50,307 bases of DNA from Burkholderia sp. Ax-1724. Its GTDB lineage: Bacteria; Pseudomonadota; Gammaproteobacteria; Burkholderiales; Burkholderiaceae. Numbering within the stretch: position 1 is the stretch's first letter; the number at the start of each line of letters is the position of its first letter. This document shows positions 48,972 to 50,307 of the stretch, one piece after another. The notes under the pieces were generated by a model. It saw only the letters and a program-made list of their open reading frames with translations, was not told the DNA's origin and made no database searches. The stretch is taken from positions 60,523-110,829 of the forward strand of contig NZ_VWWL01000025.1 of NCBI RefSeq assembly GCF_011752995.1, in the 5' to 3' direction. The position numbers and the translations under genes were made by a program.

Positions 48972-50307
48972 TTATTCGACGTGTTCGCCGTGCAGGCTCA
49001 CGTCGAGGCCCTCGCGCTCCTGCTCTTCGGTCACGCGGATGCCCATCACCATGTCGATCACCTTCAGCAGGATGAAGCTCACCACGCCGCTGTAGATCAG
49101 CGTCGTCAGTACGCCCTTCGCTTGCAGGATCACGCTGCCGTCCGCGCCGCCGATGTCCTTGACCGCGAATACGCCGGTCAGCAGCGCACCGACGATACCG
49201 CCGATGCCGTGCACGCCGAACGCGTCGAGCGAATCGTCGTAACCGAGCTTGTGCTTGAGCCACGTCGCCGACCAGAAGCAGACCACGCCGGCAACGATGC
49301 CGATCACGAGCGCGCCGAGCGTGCCGACGAAGCCCGAAGCCGGCGTAATCGCGACCAGACCCGCGACCGCGCCCGACACGATGCCGAGCACCGACGGCTT
49401 ACCCTTGGCCGCCCATTCGGCGAACATCCACGCGAGCGCGGCCGCCGCCGTCGCCACTTGCGTCGCGAACATCGCGAAGCCGGCACGGCCGTCCGCCGCG
49501 ACAGCCGAACCCGCGTTGAAGCCGAACCAGCCGACCCACAGCATCGCGGCACCGATCAGCGTGAGCGTGAGGTTGTGCGGCGCCATCGCTTCGCGGCCGT
49601 AGCCGACGCGCTTGCCGAGCACCAGACAGCAAACGAGGCCCGCGATACCGGCATTGATGTGCACCACCGTGCCCCCCGCGAAGTCGAGGATGCCCGCGCT
49701 GGCGAGCCAGCCGGTCGGCTCCCACACCATGTGCGCGATCGGCGCGTAGACGATGATCGACCACAACGACATGAACACGAGCATCGCCGAGAACTTCATG
49801 CGGTCGGCGAACGCGCCGGTAATCAGCGCCGGCGTGATGATCGCGAAGGTCATCTGATAGACGAAGTAGACCGTCTCGGGAATCGTCGGCGCGAGGTGGC
49901 TCACGGTCAGCGTCGTGGCCTTGTCGCCCTTGATATAGGTCATGCCCGCCATGAACACGCGCGAGAAGCCGCCGATGAACGAGCCGCCCGGCGTGAACGC
50001 GAGGCTGTAGCCCACCACGGTCCAGATGATCGTCACGAGACAGGTAATCGCGAAGCTTTGCATCAGCGTCGCAAGCACGTTCTTCTTGCGGACCATGCCG
50101 CCGTAGAACAGCGCGAGACCGGGGATCGTCATGAACAGCACGAGCGCGGTCGAGGTCAGCATCCAGGCGGTGTCGCCGGAATTGATCTTCGACGAATCGA
50201 CCGAGAACGGCGCGGTCGGCGCAGCCGGCGCGGCTGCGGCTGCCGAGGTGTCGGCGGACGCCGGTGCGCTTGCGGCCGGGGCGGCGGGTGCCGACGCCGC
50301 GGCCGCA
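48972..50307 (-). CDS. amtB: ammonium transporter, 5' end outside window
   Basis: AmtB is a trimeric ammonium channel of the inner membrane. The visible 445 residues start inside an Ala/Pro-rich stretch (about 35 residues) after which FSVDSSKINSGDTAW leads to the first transmembrane helix LTSTALVLFMTIPGLALFYGG. Later motifs are DFAGGTVVHINAGIAGLV with one of the pore His, FGFNAGSAVAADG, and FGVHGIGGIVGALLTGVFA with the second pore His. The C-terminal tail VTEEQEREGLDVSLHGEHVE is the PII-binding tail. In related bacteria a glnK gene precedes amtB; here it would lie outside the window. Confidence 0.94.
   Translation of the reverse strand, partial: AAAASAPAAPAASAPASADTSAAAAAPAAPTAPFSVDSSKINSGDTAWMLTSTALVLFMTIPGLALFYGGMVRKKNVLATLMQSFAITCLVTIIWTVVGYSLAFTPGGSFIGGFSRVFMAGMTYIKGDKATTLTVSHLAPTIPETVYFVYQMTFAIITPALITGAFADRMKFSAMLVFMSLWSIIVYAPIAHMVWEPTGWLASAGILDFAGGTVVHINAGIAGLVCCLVLGKRVGYGREAMAPHNLTLTLIGAAMLWVGWFGFNAGSAVAADGRAGFAMFATQVATAAAALAWMFAEWAAKGKPSVLGIVSGAVAGLVAITPASGFVGTLGALVIGIVAGVVCFWSATWLKHKLGYDDSLDAFGVHGIGGIVGALLTGVFAVKDIGGADGSVILQAKGVLTTLIYSGVVSFILLKVIDMVMGIRVTEEQEREGLDVSLHGEHVE

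Noticed and set aside
1..50307. Defence system, prophage, integron or CRISPR
   Set aside because: No repeats-spacers, integrase, transposase or phage-type genes; gene content and base composition are those of core chromosome throughout.

Overview
The window reads as a stretch of core chromosome from a high-GC betaproteobacterium of the Burkholderia/Paraburkholderia group. The evidence is the protein content: a cydP-cydAB oxidase, a complete aa3 cytochrome oxidase locus with betaproteobacterial small assembly proteins, a gshA-gshB-EIIA(Man)-ptsH-ptsI block, and an N-acetylglucosamine PTS operon with an EIIA-HPr-EI fusion. I see no rRNA, tRNA, insertion sequence, prophage or CRISPR array. About 47 protein genes are supported, two of them cut by the window edges (rsmD on the left, amtB on the right).

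Layout. 1-5.2 kb: rsmD (partial) divergent from ftsY; a maleylacetoacetate isomerase/FAH-hydrolase pair; ybiB followed by a leuA remnant. 5.5-8 kb: an NTF2-like protein, a PagL-type lipid A deacylase, and rpoH preceded by a perfect CIRCE element. 8.1-11.2 kb: the bd oxidase operon cydP-cydA-cydB. 11.3-18.8 kb: the leftward nag operon (nagR, nagA, SIS-type deaminase, EIIA-HPr-EI, nagE) with a composite operator over its promoter. 19.1-21.6 kb: a MarR-GNAT fusion, an orphan metQ and a YciI protein. 21.8-32.7 kb: aa3 oxidase biogenesis and structure. One leftward group is SURF1, a SCO-like protein, ctaA, ctaB and sco. The other is DUF2244, ctaC, ctaD, a small assembly protein, ctaG, DUF2970 and ctaE. 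33.2-42.6 kb: a BioC-like methyltransferase, comF, trmL, a macrodomain protein, gpsA-secB-grxC-rhodanese, gpmA, an S41 protease and moeB. 42.7-48.4 kb: ptsI, ptsH, EIIA(Man), gshB, gshA. 49-50.3 kb: amtB.

How the genes work together. Respiration dominates: two terminal oxidases are encoded (bd quinol oxidase and aa3 cytochrome c oxidase), the second with nearly its whole assembly set (heme A synthesis, SURF1, Cox11, SCO and small membrane factors). Two separate phosphotransferase systems are present. One is a self-sufficient GlcNAc system that carries its own EI, HPr and EIIA. The other is a general HPr/EI/EIIA(Man) set likely to have regulatory roles.

Most notable observations: cytochrome oxidase subunit II carries both a cytochrome c domain and a C-terminal OmpA-like peptidoglycan-binding domain with the DAP-binding Asp and Arg in place. 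A CIRCE box precedes the heat-shock sigma factor gene. A two-armed operator covers the nagR promoter. An attenuator-like pair of overlapping hairpins sits just upstream of EIIA(Man). I see no accessory island or defence system; apart from these points the window is ordinary housekeeping sequence.
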